This document shows, piece by piece, positions 50,053 through 60,669 of a stretch of DNA of 64,000 bases. The stretch's first letter is position 1. Each line of letters starts with the position of its first letter. The DNA is from Buchnera aphidicola (Periphyllus koelreuteriae). GTDB lineage: Bacteria; Pseudomonadota; Gammaproteobacteria; Enterobacterales; Enterobacteriaceae. The stretch is from the NCBI RefSeq assembly GCF_039360445.1, contig NZ_CP134981.1, positions 191,261 through 255,260 on the forward strand, read 5' to 3'. Both the position numbers and the translations under genes were made by a program. The notes under the pieces are model-generated. The model worked only from the letters and a program-made list of their open reading frames with translations. It did no database searches and was not told the origin of the DNA.

Positions 50053-50742
50053 ATGACATATAAAGTAATATTTTTAAGACACGGAGAAAGTGAATGGAAT
50101 GAATCTAATAAATTTACTGGATGGAATGATGTTTGTTTAACAAAAAAAGGAAAAAAAGAAGCAAAACAAGCTGGTAAAATTTTAAAACAAAATAATATAA
50201 AATTTGATATAGCTTATACTTCTGTATTAAAAAGAGCCGTTTATACTTTATGGATTATATTAAAACAAATAGAACAACCATGGATAAAAATAAAAAATAC
50301 ATGGAGATTAAATGAACGACATTATGGTTCATTACAAGGATTTAATAAAGAAGAAGTAATACCATTTTATGGAAAAAAAAAAGTTATAGATTGGAGAAGA
50401 AGTTTTAGTGTAATTCCTCCTAAAATGAAATCATATAATGATCATTTATCTGGATATGATATTAGATATTCTTCTATGGAAAATAATAAATTTCCATTAG
50501 GAGAAAGTTTAAAATGTACTTTAAAAAGAGTTCTTCCGTATTGGAATAAAATTATTTTACCTCAAATGAAACAAAATAAAAAAATAATTGTTGTAGCTCA
50601 TGGAAATTCTTTAAGAGCATTAATTAAATTTTTAGATAATATTAATGAACATGATGTTCCAGATTTAGATATCCCAACTGGAAAACCTATAATATATAAA
50701 TTTGATGAAAAATTTAATCCTATAAAATATTATTTTTTATAA
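50053..50742 (+). CDS. gpmA: 2,3-bisphosphoglycerate-dependent phosphoglycerate mutase
   Basis: A 229-residue dPGM (E. coli 250). The phosphohistidine motif LRHGESEWNESNKFTGW is near residue 8, LNERHYGSLQGFNK follows, and the second histidine is in VAHGNSLRALIKFL. The C-terminus is about 20 residues shorter than E. coli, but the mutase tail is often variable. RBS AAAGGAAA precedes ATG. Glycolytic neighbour of pfkA, gapA and tpiA. Confidence 0.96.
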   Translation: MTYKVIFLRHGESEWNESNKFTGWNDVCLTKKGKKEAKQAGKILKQNNIKFDIAYTSVLKRAVYTLWIILKQIEQPWIKIKNTWRLNERHYGSLQGFNKEEVIPFYGKKKVIDWRRSFSVIPPKMKSYNDHLSGYDIRYSSMENNKFPLGESLKCTLKRVLPYWNKIILPQMKQNKKIIVVAHGNSLRALIKFLDNINEHDVPDLDIPTGKPIIYKFDEKFNPIKYYFL

Positions 50743-50844
50743 AAATAGATCAATATTTTTTAAATTTTTATATATATTTAAAATTATCAATTATTTATAT
50801 AAAATAAAAAATAAATAAAAAAAAGTAAAATAAAGGAAAAAAAA

Positions 50845-51804
50845 ATGATTAAAAAAATAGCAGTTCTTACTAGTGGAGGAGATTCTCCAGGAATGAATGC
50901 TGCTATTCAAAGCATAATTCACTCATCTTATAAAAATAAAATAAGAATTTTAGGAGTTTTAGATGGTTATTTAGGTTTATGTCAAGATAATATTATAAAG
51001 TTAAAAAATAATTTTTCTAATATTATTAATCAAGGAGGAACTATTTTACGAACTGCAAGATATAAAAAATTTAATCAAAAAAAAGAAAGAAAAATAGCAA
51101 TTAAAAATATGAAAAATAGAAATATTGATGCATTAATAGTTATAGGAGGAAATGGAACATATATAGGAGCAAATAAATTAAATAAAATGGGTTTTCCATG
51201 TATTGGTATTCCTGCAACAATTGATAACGATATTTTAGGAACAGATTATACTATTGGTTATAATACAGCATTAGAAACAATTGTTAAATCTATAGATAAA
51301 TTAAGAGATACTTCTTCTTCTCATCAAAGAATTTCAATTGTTGAAATAATGGGTAGAAATTGTGGAGATTTAACTTTATTTTCTTCTCTTGCTTGTTGGT
51401 GTGAATTTATAATTACTCCAGAAATTTTATATAATGAAAAAAAACTAATACATAAAATTAAAAAAAGTATTAAAAAAGGAAAAAAAAATATAATTATTGC
51501 GATTACAGAAAAAATTTGTAATGTTCAAAAATTAGCAAAAAATATTGAATTAAAAATAAAAAAAGAAACTAGAGCTACAATTTTAGGTCATATTCAAAGA
51601 GGAGGTTCTCCAGTAGCTATTGATAGAATTTTAGCTTCCAGAATGGGTTTTTATTCTATACAACTTTTATTAAAAAACAAATTTGGAAAATGCATTGGAA
51701 TACAAAATAATAAAATTATTAGTCATAATATTAATGATTTATTAAAATTTAAAAAAAAAAAATTTAAAAAAAAATTAATGTTTGTATCTAATAATTTATA
51801 TTAA
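50845..51804 (+). CDS. pfkA: 6-phosphofructokinase I, allosteric site altered
   Basis: A 319-residue PfkA (E. coli 320). Catalytic TIDNDILGTDYTIG, the substrate box LRDTSSSHQR, MGRNCGDL and GHIQRGGSP are intact. The ATP-magnesium motif GGDGS reads GGNGT, replacing Asp103. The effector-site arginines R21, R25 and R54 (E. coli crystal numbering) are Q, H and N here, while R154 and the lysines near 211-213 remain. The enzyme probably responds weakly if at all to ADP and PEP. RBS AAAGGAAA precedes ATG. In some relatives glpF stands between pfkA and tpiA; not here. Confidence 0.95.
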   Translation: MIKKIAVLTSGGDSPGMNAAIQSIIHSSYKNKIRILGVLDGYLGLCQDNIIKLKNNFSNIINQGGTILRTARYKKFNQKKERKIAIKNMKNRNIDALIVIGGNGTYIGANKLNKMGFPCIGIPATIDNDILGTDYTIGYNTALETIVKSIDKLRDTSSSHQRISIVEIMGRNCGDLTLFSSLACWCEFIITPEILYNEKKLIHKIKKSIKKGKKNIIIAITEKICNVQKLAKNIELKIKKETRATILGHIQRGGSPVAIDRILASRMGFYSIQLLLKNKFGKCIGIQNNKIISHNINDLLKFKKKKFKKKLMFVSNNLY

Positions 51805-51824
51805 GATGTATTATCATTCTTTAT

Positions 51825-52589
51825 TTATATTTTTAATTTAGAAGATATTTTAATCATTTTTTTAAAATTTTTAAAATTTAAAGATCCTGAACCAATTAAA
51901 ACTCCATCAACATATTTTTGATTTATTATATTTTTTATATTATCACAAGAAACAGATCCTCCATATTGCATATATACTTTAATATCTTGAAAACTATTTT
52001 TTAAAATATATTTTTTTATAATTTTTAAAATTTTATTAATTAAATTTGGGGATGCTGTTTTTCCACTACCAATAGACCATCTTGGTTCATATGCAATAAT
52101 TGAATTATTAAAAGCTAATTTTCCACATTTTAAAAAAATAGAATCAATTTGTTTTTTTAAAACTTTATCTGTTAATCCTAATTTTTTTTCTTTTTTTGTT
52201 TCTCCAATACATAATATTGGAATTATTTTATTTTTTTTAATAGAATTAAATTTTTTTGCTATTAATTTATTATTTTCATTATGATTTTCTCGTCTTTCAG
52301 AATGACCTAAAATAACATATTTTATACCAATTTCTTTTATCATATTTGCAGATAATTCACCAGTAAATGCTCCAGTTTCATGATAATCTATATTTTGAGA
52401 TGCAAAAAATATTTTTTTATTATTGATTAATTTTTTCATTTGTTCAATATATATTACTGGAGGAGACATTATAATTATATTATTTTTTAAATATTTTATA
52501 ATATTAGAAGTAAAATATTTTGAGAATTTATTTACTAATGCTTTATTTCCATTTAATTTCCAATTAGCTATAATAATTATTTTTTTCAT
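51825..52589 (-). CDS. tpiA: triosephosphate isomerase
   Basis: A 254-residue TIM barrel (E. coli 255). Catalytic residues are present: Lys in ANWKLNG near residue 11, His in LGHSERRE and Glu in AYEPRWSIGSGK. The phosphate loop YGGSVSCDN and GVLIGSGSL are intact. It is convergent with pfkA (20 bases) and follows rpsA on the minus strand after a hairpin-containing spacer where enterics carry ihfB next to rpsA. Confidence 0.96.
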   Translation of the reverse strand: MKKIIIIANWKLNGNKALVNKFSKYFTSNIIKYLKNNIIIMSPPVIYIEQMKKLINNKKIFFASQNIDYHETGAFTGELSANMIKEIGIKYVILGHSERRENHNENNKLIAKKFNSIKKNKIIPILCIGETKKEKKLGLTDKVLKKQIDSIFLKCGKLAFNNSIIAYEPRWSIGSGKTASPNLINKILKIIKKYILKNSFQDIKVYMQYGGSVSCDNIKNIINQKYVDGVLIGSGSLNFKNFKKMIKISSKLKI

Positions 52590-52642
52590 AAATTTCTCTT
52601 TTTATAAATGTTAAATTACAACAATATTTTTAAAAATTATTT

Positions 52643-52692
52643 AATTTATAGTATTTAAAAGTATAGTATTTGACTTTTACGTACTATAAATT
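52643..52692 (-). terminator. two-tier hairpin between rpsA and tpiA
   Basis: Outer arms AATTTATAGTA (52643-52653) and TACTATAAATT (52682-52692) enclose an inner pair AAAAGT / ACTTTT (52657-52662 and 52673-52678). It lies 30 bases after the rpsA stop on the minus strand. Plausible rpsA terminator; the T-run after it is weak. Confidence 0.4.
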
Positions 52693-52721
52693 TTTATTTA
52701 TAAAATTTTTTTAAAAAAAAA

Positions 52722-54383
52722 TTATTCAAAATTTTTTGCATCAGTAAAAGCATTACTCATGGTATTAGAATAATTTTGTTTATTATTATCAGAATTTTTA
52801 TTGTTTTTATTTTTTTTATTTAAAAAAGATAAATATACAATTCTTTTTTTTCTATCTATACTATGTATAATAAATTCTAATATTTTTTTATTTTTTAATT
52901 CTTTTATTTTTTTTTCTATATCTTTTTTATTAAGTTTTGAACACTTCACAATTCCAACAATATTATTTTTAAGAGAAATTGTTAATTTTTCTTTTAAATT
53001 ATAAGATTTTAAAACACCTAAAACAATAGAATTTTTTTTATGTTTTTTTATATATGAATTAAATGGATCTTTTTTAGTATGTTTAATACTTAAAGAAATT
53101 CTTTCTCGTTCTGAATCTACTTGTAAGACTATTGCAGAAATTTTATCTCCTTTTTTAAATTTTTTTACTGCTTGTTCTCCAGTAATTTCCCAATCTATAT
53201 CAGATAAATGAACTAATCCATCTATTCCTCCTTTTAATCCTATAAATATTCCAAAATCTGTAATTGATTTAATTATTCCTTTAACTTTTACTCCTTTTTT
53301 ATTAATTTTAGAAAATTCTTTCCATGGATTTTTAGTACATTGTTTTAATCCTAATGAAATACGTCTGCGTTCTTCATCAATATTTAAAATCATTACTTCA
53401 ATTTTTTCATTTAATTTTACTACTTTAGATGGATGAATATTTTTATTTGTCCAATTCATTTCAGATATGTGAACTAATCCTTCTATTCCTTCTTCAATTT
53501 CTACAAAACATCCATAATCTGTTAAATTAGTAATTTTTCCACTAATTTTAGATTTTTCTGGATATCTTATAGAAATATTATTCCAAGGATCCTCTCCTAA
53601 TTGTTTTAATCCCAATGAAACTCTTGTTTTATCTTTATCAAATTTTAGTATTTTTACTAAAATTTCTTCTCCAATACTAACTATTTCATTAGGATGTTTT
53701 ACTCGTTTCCAAGCCATATCAGTAATATGTAATAAACCATCTACACCTCCTAAATCAATAAATGCACCATAATCTGTTAAATTTTTTACAATTCCTTTAA
53801 TTTCCATTCCTTCTTTTATGTTTTTTAATAATTGTTCTCTTTCAGCTCTGTTTTCTGATTCAATAACAGCTCTTCTAGATACAACTACATTATTTCTTTT
53901 TTGATCTAATTTTATAACTTTAAATATTAATTTTTTTCCTTCTAAATGAGATGTTTCTCTAATTGGTCTAATATCTACTAAAGAACCAGGTAAAAAAGCA
54001 CGAATATCATTTAATTCAACTGTAAATCCACCTTTTACTTTTCCATTAATTATACCTTCTATATTTTTAGATTTTTTATAAGTTTTTTCTAAAATTAACC
54101 AAGATTGATGTCTTTTTGCTTTTTCACGTGATAATATCGTTTCTCCAAATCCATTTTCTACAGAATCAAGAGATAATTTTACTTTATCTCCAATATTAAC
54201 TTCTATAACTCCTTTTGAATTTTTAAATTGCTCAATTGGTATTAAAGATTCTGATTTTAATCCAGAATCAACTAAAATATTTTCTTTATTAATTGAAAGA
54301 ACAATTCCTTTAATAATAGATCCTATTTTTGTTTGAGTAGATTTTAATGAATCTTGAAATAATTGTGAAAATGATTCTTTCAT
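52722..54383 (-). CDS. rpsA: ribosomal protein S1
   Basis: A 553-residue S1 (E. coli 557) with six S1 RNA-binding repeats; repeats 3-6 show clear YGAFIDLGG-, [10 protein letters not shown] and [14 protein letters not shown] cores. The protein holds mRNA to the 30S subunit and is important where Shine-Dalgarno sequences are weak, as they mostly are here. The first 40 residues ([12 protein letters not shown]) match the S2-binding segment. Cotranscribed after cmk with a 73-base gap that folds into a hairpin. In E. coli S1 represses its own mRNA through structured leader RNA. Confidence 0.97.
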   Translation of the reverse strand: MKESFSQLFQDSLKSTQTKIGSIIKGIVLSINKENILVDSGLKSESLIPIEQFKNSKGVIEVNIGDKVKLSLDSVENGFGETILSREKAKRHQSWLILEKTYKKSKNIEGIINGKVKGGFTVELNDIRAFLPGSLVDIRPIRETSHLEGKKLIFKVIKLDQKRNNVVVSRRAVIESENRAEREQLLKNIKEGMEIKGIVKNLTDYGAFIDLGGVDGLLHITDMAWKRVKHPNEIVSIGEEILVKILKFDKDKTRVSLGLKQLGEDPWNNISIRYPEKSKISGKITNLTDYGCFVEIEEGIEGLVHISEMNWTNKNIHPSKVVKLNEKIEVMILNIDEERRRISLGLKQCTKNPWKEFSKINKKGVKVKGIIKSITDFGIFIGLKGGIDGLVHLSDIDWEITGEQAVKKFKKGDKISAIVLQVDSERERISLSIKHTKKDPFNSYIKKHKKNSIVLGVLKSYNLKEKLTISLKNNIVGIVKCSKLNKKDIEKKIKELKNKKILEFIIHSIDRKKRIVYLSFLNKKNKNNKNSDNNKQNYSNTMSNAFTDAKNFE

Positions 54384-54415
54384 ATTGTTTTATACTTTTT
54401 TTATTTAAAACATTT

Positions 54416-54446
54416 AAACTTTTTAACATCAATGTTTAAAAAGTTT
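54416..54446 (-). promoter_or_regulatory. hairpin in the rpsA leader
   Basis: AAACTTTTTAACAT and ATGTTTAAAAAGTTT pair around a 2-base loop with one bulged base, between the cmk stop and the rpsA start. It may be the cmk terminator or part of a leader structure for S1 autoregulation; the sequence cannot tell which. Confidence 0.4.
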
Positions 54447-54456
54447 TTTAATAATC

Positions 54457-55158
54457 CTATTTACTTTTCCTTGTTATAGGTTGTTTTTTTAATTTTTTAT
54501 AAATATATTTTAAAGTAAATTTTAAAGTATCTTTAAAATTCATATTTGTTGAATCAATAATTATAGCATTTTTATCAGGTTTTAAAGGACATACACTTCT
54601 ATTTTTATCTCTATTATCACGTTTTTTCATTGTTATAATTAATTTTTTAAAATTAATATCAAGTCCTTTAGATTTCATTTCTAAAAAACGTCTATTTGCT
54701 CGTTCTTTAATATTTGTAGTTAAAAATATTTTCAATATTGCATCTGGAAAAACAACTGTTCCCATATCTCTTCCATTAGTAACTAATCCTGGAAAAATTC
54801 TAAATTTTCTTTGTTCATTTAATAACCATTTTCTTATATAAGGAAAAATAGCAATTTTTGAAGATATAATAGAAATTTTTTCAGAACATAATATGTTTGA
54901 TATATTTTTTTTTTCAAAAATTATTTTTATTTTATTATTATAATATTTAAAATTAAATACTATATTTTTTAAAATAGGAATAATATTTTTTTCATTTATT
55001 GATATATTATATTTTATAATATAAAATGCAATAATTCTATATAGATATCCGGATTCTAAAAAGTTCCATTTTAATTTTTTTGAAATAGCATAAGATAATG
55101 TACTTTTACCTACCCCACTCGGTCCATCAATAGTTATTACAGGAATTATTTTATTCAT
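54457..55158 (-). CDS. cmk: cytidylate kinase
   Basis: A 233-residue CMP kinase (E. coli 227). The P-loop is TIDGPSGVGKSTLSYAI near residue 8, the CMP-binding arginine lies in TNGRDMGTVVFPDA, and the lid has MKKRDNRDKNRSVCPLKP. It makes CDP and dCDP for nucleic-acid and lipid synthesis. Conserved aroA-cmk-rpsA order. Intact. Confidence 0.96.
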   Translation of the reverse strand: MNKIIPVITIDGPSGVGKSTLSYAISKKLKWNFLESGYLYRIIAFYIIKYNISINEKNIIPILKNIVFNFKYYNNKIKIIFEKKNISNILCSEKISIISSKIAIFPYIRKWLLNEQRKFRIFPGLVTNGRDMGTVVFPDAILKIFLTTNIKERANRRFLEMKSKGLDINFKKLIITMKKRDNRDKNRSVCPLKPDKNAIIIDSTNMNFKDTLKFTLKYIYKKLKKQPITRKSK

Positions 55159-55211
55159 TTATATATCTTTTTTTTAAAATTTTAAAAAAATGTAATTTTA
55201 TAAAATTATTT

Positions 55212-56501
55212 TTAATATTTACATAAAGAAAAAAAATCTGAAAAAAAAGTTGGAAATGTTTTATTTATACATTTTGGATTTAAAATTGTAACGGATTTTT
55301 TAGATAAACACACTAATGAAAAACACATTGCCATTCTATGATCATTATAAGTTTTAATTTCTACTTTATTAAATTTTTTTGGTGGTTTAATTATTAAAAA
55401 ATCTTTTCCTTCTTTAATTTGTGCTCCAACTTTTTTTAATTCAGTTGACATAGCATGCAAACGATCTGTTTCTTTTACTCTCCAATTATATATATTTCTA
55501 ATAATAGTTTTACCTTTTGCAAATAATGCGGTTATAGCAATTGTCATCGCTGCATCAGGAATATGATTCATATCCATATCTATTCCTTTTAATTTATTTT
55601 TTGTACATTTAATATATTTTTTTCCTAAATAAATTTTTGCTCCCATTTTTTTTAAAACAGAACTAAATTGTATATCTCCTTGTATACTATTTTTCCCAAT
55701 TCCATTAATTTTAACTGTTCCTCCTTTTATTGCTGCAGCAGATAAAAAATAAGAAGCAGAAGATGCATCTCCTTCAATATAATATTTTTTTGGAGACTTA
55801 TAAATTTGGTTTCCTAAAATAGAAAAAATTTTATAATTATCATTTTTTATAATTATTCCAAAAGATTTTATCATTTTTATAGTAATATCTATATATGGTT
55901 TAGAAACTAATGTTCCAATAATAAATATTTTAGTATTTTTTTTAGCTAATGGAGAAGAAATTAAAAGAGCAGTTAAAAATTGACTAGATATACTTCCATT
56001 TAAATATATTTTACCACCTTTAAAATTTCCATTAGTTTGAACTGGAAGAAAATTTTTTTTTTTAAGATACGTAATTTTTGATTGACCTTGAATTAAAGCT
56101 TGAACTAAATGTTTAATTGGTCTTTTTTTCATTCGTTTATCACCAGTAATAATAATATTATTATTTTTTATTGATAAAACTGATAAAAGAGAACGAACTG
56201 CTGTTCCAGCATTTCCTAAAAATAAAGTTAAATCTTTATTTTTTGGGAATTTTAATCCAGAACCATATATATTACATATAGTATTGTTTTTTGAAAGAAT
56301 ATATTTTATTCCTAATAATTTTAAAGCATTTAACATATACTTTACATCATCACTATATAAAATATTTTTTAAACAAGTTTTTCCTTTAGATATTGCAGAT
56401 AATAACAAAGCTCGATTTGTAATACTTTTAGATCCAGGAAGAAATATTTCTCCTTTAATTTTTATAGGAGAATTAATAATAATTTTTTTTTTATTTTTCA
56501 T
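55212..56501 (-). CDS. aroA: EPSP synthase
   Basis: A 429-residue AroA (E. coli 427) of the shikimate pathway, joining shikimate-3-phosphate and PEP on the way to chorismate and the aromatic amino acids supplied to the host. Motifs: [28 protein letters not shown] (glycine loop of the PEP site), [33 protein letters not shown] and [13 protein letters not shown] chose ATG 56501 over TTG 56507, which adds only two residues. It stands between serC and cmk, the enteric order. Confidence 0.96.
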   Translation of the reverse strand: MKNKKKIIINSPIKIKGEIFLPGSKSITNRALLLSAISKGKTCLKNILYSDDVKYMLNALKLLGIKYILSKNNTICNIYGSGLKFPKNKDLTLFLGNAGTAVRSLLSVLSIKNNNIIITGDKRMKKRPIKHLVQALIQGQSKITYLKKKNFLPVQTNGNFKGGKIYLNGSISSQFLTALLISSPLAKKNTKIFIIGTLVSKPYIDITIKMIKSFGIIIKNDNYKIFSILGNQIYKSPKKYYIEGDASSASYFLSAAAIKGGTVKINGIGKNSIQGDIQFSSVLKKMGAKIYLGKKYIKCTKNKLKGIDMDMNHIPDAAMTIAITALFAKGKTIIRNIYNWRVKETDRLHAMSTELKKVGAQIKEGKDFLIIKPPKKFNKVEIKTYNDHRMAMCFSLVCLSKKSVTILNPKCINKTFPTFFSDFFSLCKY

Positions 56502-56554
56502 AATCAACCATTTGTTAATATTATTAATAAATTTATTTTAAAAAAATTTTATAA

Positions 56555-57649
56555 TTAATTTTCATGTTTATATTTTTTTTCAAAATAAGACATAAATTTA
56601 ACTAATAATTTAACTCCATCAATTGGCATAGCATTATATATAGAAGCTCTCATTCCACCAAATAATTTATGATTATTTAAAGCATATAAATTATTTAAAT
56701 TTGATTCTTTTAAAAATAAATTGTTCAATTTTGAATTTTTTAATTGAAAAATAACATTCATACATGATCTATTTTTTTTTGTTATATTATTAATATAAAA
56801 ATCACTATTATCAATTTTTTTATATAATAGTTTTGCTTTTTCTATATTTCTTTTTTCTATTTCTTTTAAACCTCCTATTTTTTTTAACCATATAAATACT
56901 AAATTTGATAAATACCAAGAAAAATTTGTTGGTGTATTATAAATTGAATTATTTTCTAACATTATTTTATAATTTAAAATAGATGGAATATATTTATTTT
57001 TTGATTTTATTAATTTTTTTTTAATTATTATAATAGTAATACCAGATGTTCCAATATTTTTTTGAGCACTAGCATAAATTAAAGAATATTTTTTTATATT
57101 AATTTTTCTAGAAAGTAATGTTGAAGAAAAATCTCCAATTACATTTTTTTTTTTAAAATTTGGTTCTTCATTAATAGATATTCCTTCAATAGTTTCATTT
57201 GGACAATAATGAATATATTTTGATTTATTATGAATTTTCCATTTTTTCATAGGAAGAATAAATTTTTTTTTATTTTTTATATATGAAACATTAATAATAT
57301 TTGTATTACAATATTTTTTTGATTCTTTTGCAGCTTGATAAGACCAATGACCACTATAAATATAATCAACTATATCTTTTTTTTTTGTCAAATTCATTGG
57401 AATTGAAGAAAATTGACCTCTCGCTCCTCCATGACAAAATAATATTTCATAATTTTTTGGTATATTTAATAAATTTCTTAAATTTTTTTTTGAATTTTTA
57501 ATAAGTTTTAAAAATTCTTTACTTCTATGACTAATCTCTAAAACTGATGATCCAATATTATTCCAATTAAAAAATTCTTTTTTTGCTTGAATCATAACTT
57601 CAATTGGTAACATAGATGGTCCAGAACTAAAATTATAAATTTTATTCAT
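56555..57649 (-). CDS. serC: phosphoserine aminotransferase
   Basis: A 364-residue PLP enzyme (E. coli 362) that makes phosphoserine from phosphohydroxypyruvate. IYNFSSGPSMLP starts the protein, LFCHGGARGQFSSIP forms the phosphate cup, YASAQKNIGTSG holds the PLP lysine, and HKLFGGMRASIYNAMP closes it. ATG at 57649 matches the E. coli start and has GGTA upstream; another in-frame ATG at 57661 would add four residues. In E. coli serC also acts in pyridoxal phosphate synthesis. Confidence 0.95.
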   Translation of the reverse strand: MNKIYNFSSGPSMLPIEVMIQAKKEFFNWNNIGSSVLEISHRSKEFLKLIKNSKKNLRNLLNIPKNYEILFCHGGARGQFSSIPMNLTKKKDIVDYIYSGHWSYQAAKESKKYCNTNIINVSYIKNKKKFILPMKKWKIHNKSKYIHYCPNETIEGISINEEPNFKKKNVIGDFSSTLLSRKINIKKYSLIYASAQKNIGTSGITIIIIKKKLIKSKNKYIPSILNYKIMLENNSIYNTPTNFSWYLSNLVFIWLKKIGGLKEIEKRNIEKAKLLYKKIDNSDFYINNITKKNRSCMNVIFQLKNSKLNNLFLKESNLNNLYALNNHKLFGGMRASIYNAMPIDGVKLLVKFMSYFEKKYKHEN

Positions 57650-57697
57650 ATTTTTTACCATTTTTTTTTTTATTATTTTTAAAAATTTTTATTAAAT

Positions 57698-58990
57698 TTA
57701 TGAAAGAAATTTTAATCCATTCATATATTTATCACGTAAAATTTTTGGTATTTTAATTCGTCCATCTTTTAATTGATAATTTTCAATTATTGCAGCTAAA
57801 GTTCTTCCAATAGCTAATCCAGATCCATTTAATGTATGCACATATAAATTTTTTTTTTTTTTATTATCAAAATAACGAGCTTTCATTCTTCTAGATTGAA
57901 AATCTAACATATTAGAACAAGAAGAAATTTCTTTATAAGATTTTTGAGAAGGATACCAAACTTCTAAATCATATGTTTTAGAAGATGAAAAATTTGTTTC
58001 TCCAGAACATAACAATATTTTTCTATATGGAAGTTTTAAAAGTTTTAATACTTTTTCTGCATGTGATGTAATTTCTTCTAAAGCTTGATTAGATTTTTTA
58101 GGATGAGTAATTTGAACTAATTCAACTTTATCAAATTGATGTAATCTAATTAATCCTTTAAAATTTTTACCATAAGATTTAGATTCGTATCTAAAACATG
58201 GAGTATTGGCAACAAATTTTTTTGGTAAATCAGATTTTTTTAAAATTGAGTTTTGAACTAAATTAGTTAATGGAACTTCAGCTGTAGGAATTAAAAAATA
58301 ATTATTTTTATTATGTTTTTTATTTGAATTAATATGAAAAAGATCTGAACTAAATTTAGGAAATTGACCAGTTCCATACATACTATTTTTATTAACAATA
58401 TATGGAACATAAACTTCTTGATATTTATGTAAATTTATATGAAGATCTAACATAAATTGACCTAATGATCTATATAATTTTGCTAAACTTCCTTGAATAA
58501 TAGTAAAATTTGACCCGGAAATATTTACAGATGCGTTCCAATTAAAACCATTTATTTTATTTCCTAATTGAATATGATTTTTATTTAAAAAATTATTTTT
58601 TTTGATCTTTCCATATTTATATATTATTTTATTATTACATTCGTTTTTTCCAATAGGTACATCATTTAATAAAATATTTGGTATATTTACAGAAAAATAA
58701 TATATTTTTTTTTTTATATCTATAAATTTTTTTTTATATTTATTAATTTTTTTACTTAATTTTATATTTTTTTTTTTAAACTTTTTTTTTTCTAATTTAA
58801 TATTTTTAGAACTTCCAATAATTTTTGAAATATTTTTTTGAATAGATCTTAATTTTTCACTTTTTATTTGTATTTTTTTTCTATTTCTTTCTAATTTTTT
58901 AAATTTTTTAACATCTAATATAAATCCTTTTTTTAATAATTCTAAAGCAATTTTTTTTGTTGATTTTCTTAAAATTTTTGGATCAATCAT
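57698..58990 (-). CDS. serS: seryl-tRNA synthetase
   Basis: A 430-residue SerRS, the E. coli length. Residues 1-110 form the antiparallel coiled-coil arm that reaches the long variable arm of tRNA-Ser; here it is almost all K and I. Motif 2 is TPCFRYESKSYGKNFKGLIRLHQF and motif 3 is NGSGLAIGRTLAAIIENYQ; the serine-binding PTAEVPLTNL is present. Serine-related genes serC and serS are adjacent as in related genomes. Confidence 0.97.
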   Translation of the reverse strand: MIDPKILRKSTKKIALELLKKGFILDVKKFKKLERNRKKIQIKSEKLRSIQKNISKIIGSSKNIKLEKKKFKKKNIKLSKKINKYKKKFIDIKKKIYYFSVNIPNILLNDVPIGKNECNNKIIYKYGKIKKNNFLNKNHIQLGNKINGFNWNASVNISGSNFTIIQGSLAKLYRSLGQFMLDLHINLHKYQEVYVPYIVNKNSMYGTGQFPKFSSDLFHINSNKKHNKNNYFLIPTAEVPLTNLVQNSILKKSDLPKKFVANTPCFRYESKSYGKNFKGLIRLHQFDKVELVQITHPKKSNQALEEITSHAEKVLKLLKLPYRKILLCSGETNFSSSKTYDLEVWYPSQKSYKEISSCSNMLDFQSRRMKARYFDNKKKKNLYVHTLNGSGLAIGRTLAAIIENYQLKDGRIKIPKILRDKYMNGLKFLS

Positions 58991-59172
58991 ATATTATTAC
59001 TCATAATGATGTATTTTTTATAAAAAATTTTTGTATATAAATATATTTTTATAAAATTTTTCTATAAAAATATTAGAAAATATATTTTTATATAAATTTA
59101 TTTAATTTTATTATACTATAATTAATTAAATGAATAAAAAATACATTATAAATACTTAATAAAAATATTAAT

Positions 59173-60120
59173 ATGAAAAAAATAATACATAATAAAATAA
59201 TCATAATTGGATCTGGACCTGCAGGATATACTGCTGGAATATATTCTGCAAGAGCTAATTTAAACCCAATTATAATTTCAGGAAATCTTCCTGGAGGTCA
59301 ATTAACTAATACAAATATGATAGAAAATTGGCCTGGAGATTATAAAACATTAAATGGAATAAAATTCATAAATAGACTAAAAAAACATGCATTAAAATTT
59401 AATACAAAAATTATTAATGATCATATTATTTCTGTAAATTTTCATTCTAAACCTTTTATTTTAAATGGAGAAATAAATAAATATACTACTAATGCTGTAA
59501 TCATAGCTACAGGAGCTATTCCAAAATATTTAAATATTAATTCAGAAAAATTATTTTTAGGAAAAGGAGTTTCTACTTGCGCAATATGTGATGGATTTTT
59601 TTACAAAAATAAAATTGTTTCAGTTATTGGAGGAGGTAATTCAGCATTAGAAGAAGCATTATATTTATCCAATATTGCAAAAACAGTTCATTTAATTCAT
59701 AGAAGAGATGTTTTTACAGCAGAAAAAATTTTAATTAATAGAATATTAAAAAAAATAAAAAATAAAAAAATTATTTTTCATAAATCTTTTATAGTTAAAA
59801 AAATTATTGGGGATTCTATAAAAGTTAAAAAAATAAAAATACAATCTGTAAAGAATAAAGAAATAATTAAAATTAATTTATCTGGAGTTTTTATTGCTAT
59901 TGGATATAAACCAAATACAAAAATATTTAAAAAAAAAATAAAAATGAAAAATAACTATATTACTTTAAAAAATTCAAAAAAATATTTATCACAAACAAAT
60001 ATTCCTGGAATTTTTGCTGCAGGTGATGTTGTTTATAATTCTTATAGACAAGCTATTACTGCATCATCTAGTGGATGTATAGCTTCTTTAGATGCAGAAA
60101 AATATATCGAACATTTATAA
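59173..60120 (+). CDS. trxB: thioredoxin reductase
   Basis: A 315-residue TrxB (E. coli 321), an FAD-NADPH flavoenzyme. FAD dinucleotide motif GSGPAGYTAGIYSARANL near residue 13, redox cysteines in STCAICDGFFYKN, NADPH motif IGGGNSALEEA and the C-terminal FAAGDVVYNSYRQAITA are intact. It reduces thioredoxin for ribonucleotide reductase and disulfide control. Stands before infA. Confidence 0.96.
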   Translation: MKKIIHNKIIIIGSGPAGYTAGIYSARANLNPIIISGNLPGGQLTNTNMIENWPGDYKTLNGIKFINRLKKHALKFNTKIINDHIISVNFHSKPFILNGEINKYTTNAVIIATGAIPKYLNINSEKLFLGKGVSTCAICDGFFYKNKIVSVIGGGNSALEEALYLSNIAKTVHLIHRRDVFTAEKILINRILKKIKNKKIIFHKSFIVKKIIGDSIKVKKIKIQSVKNKEIIKINLSGVFIAIGYKPNTKIFKKKIKMKNNYITLKNSKKYLSQTNIPGIFAAGDVVYNSYRQAITASSSGCIASLDAEKYIEHL

Positions 60121-60220
60121 ATAAATTAAATTTTTTTATAAAATATATTAAATAGAATATATTAAAAAAATAATATATAATTAAAAAAATAAATTTAAAA
60201 AAAAAATAAAGAGAATATAA

Positions 60221-60439
60221 ATGGTTAAAGAAAAAAATATTGAAATGCAAGGAACAGTAATAGATACATTACCTAATACAATGTTTCGTGTAGAATTAGA
60301 AAATAAACATGTAATTATAGCTCATATTTCAGGAAAAATGAGAAAAAATTATATTAGAATTTTAACAGGAGATAAAGTTACTGTTGAATTAACATCATAT
60401 GATTTAACTAAAGGAAGAATTATATTTAGAAGTAGATAA
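60221..60439 (+). CDS. infA: translation initiation factor IF-1
   Basis: A 72-residue S1-fold protein, the same length as E. coli IF-1, which occupies the 30S A site during initiation. The sequence [37 protein letters not shown] and GRIIFRSR matches along its length. Tight conservation despite AT pressure. RBS AAAGAGAA precedes ATG. A 29-base poly-A tract lies 44 bases after the stop. Confidence 0.97.
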   Translation: MVKEKNIEMQGTVIDTLPNTMFRVELENKHVIIAHISGKMRKNYIRILTGDKVTVELTSYDLTKGRIIFRSR

Positions 60440-60482
60440 TTATTTTAAAAAAATTATTTTAAAAATTTTAAAATATCCTTTC

Positions 60483-60514
<32 letters not shown>

Positions 60515-60669
60515 TTATTTTATAAAAAATATATAAAAAAAATAAAAAACTTTTATTTATATAAAAAATTTTATAAATTAATATTTTTTAAATATGTTTA
60601 AAAATTTATTAAAAATATTTTAAAATATTTGTTTTTTTTAAAAAAAAATTCATTTTTTTTAGGATTATT

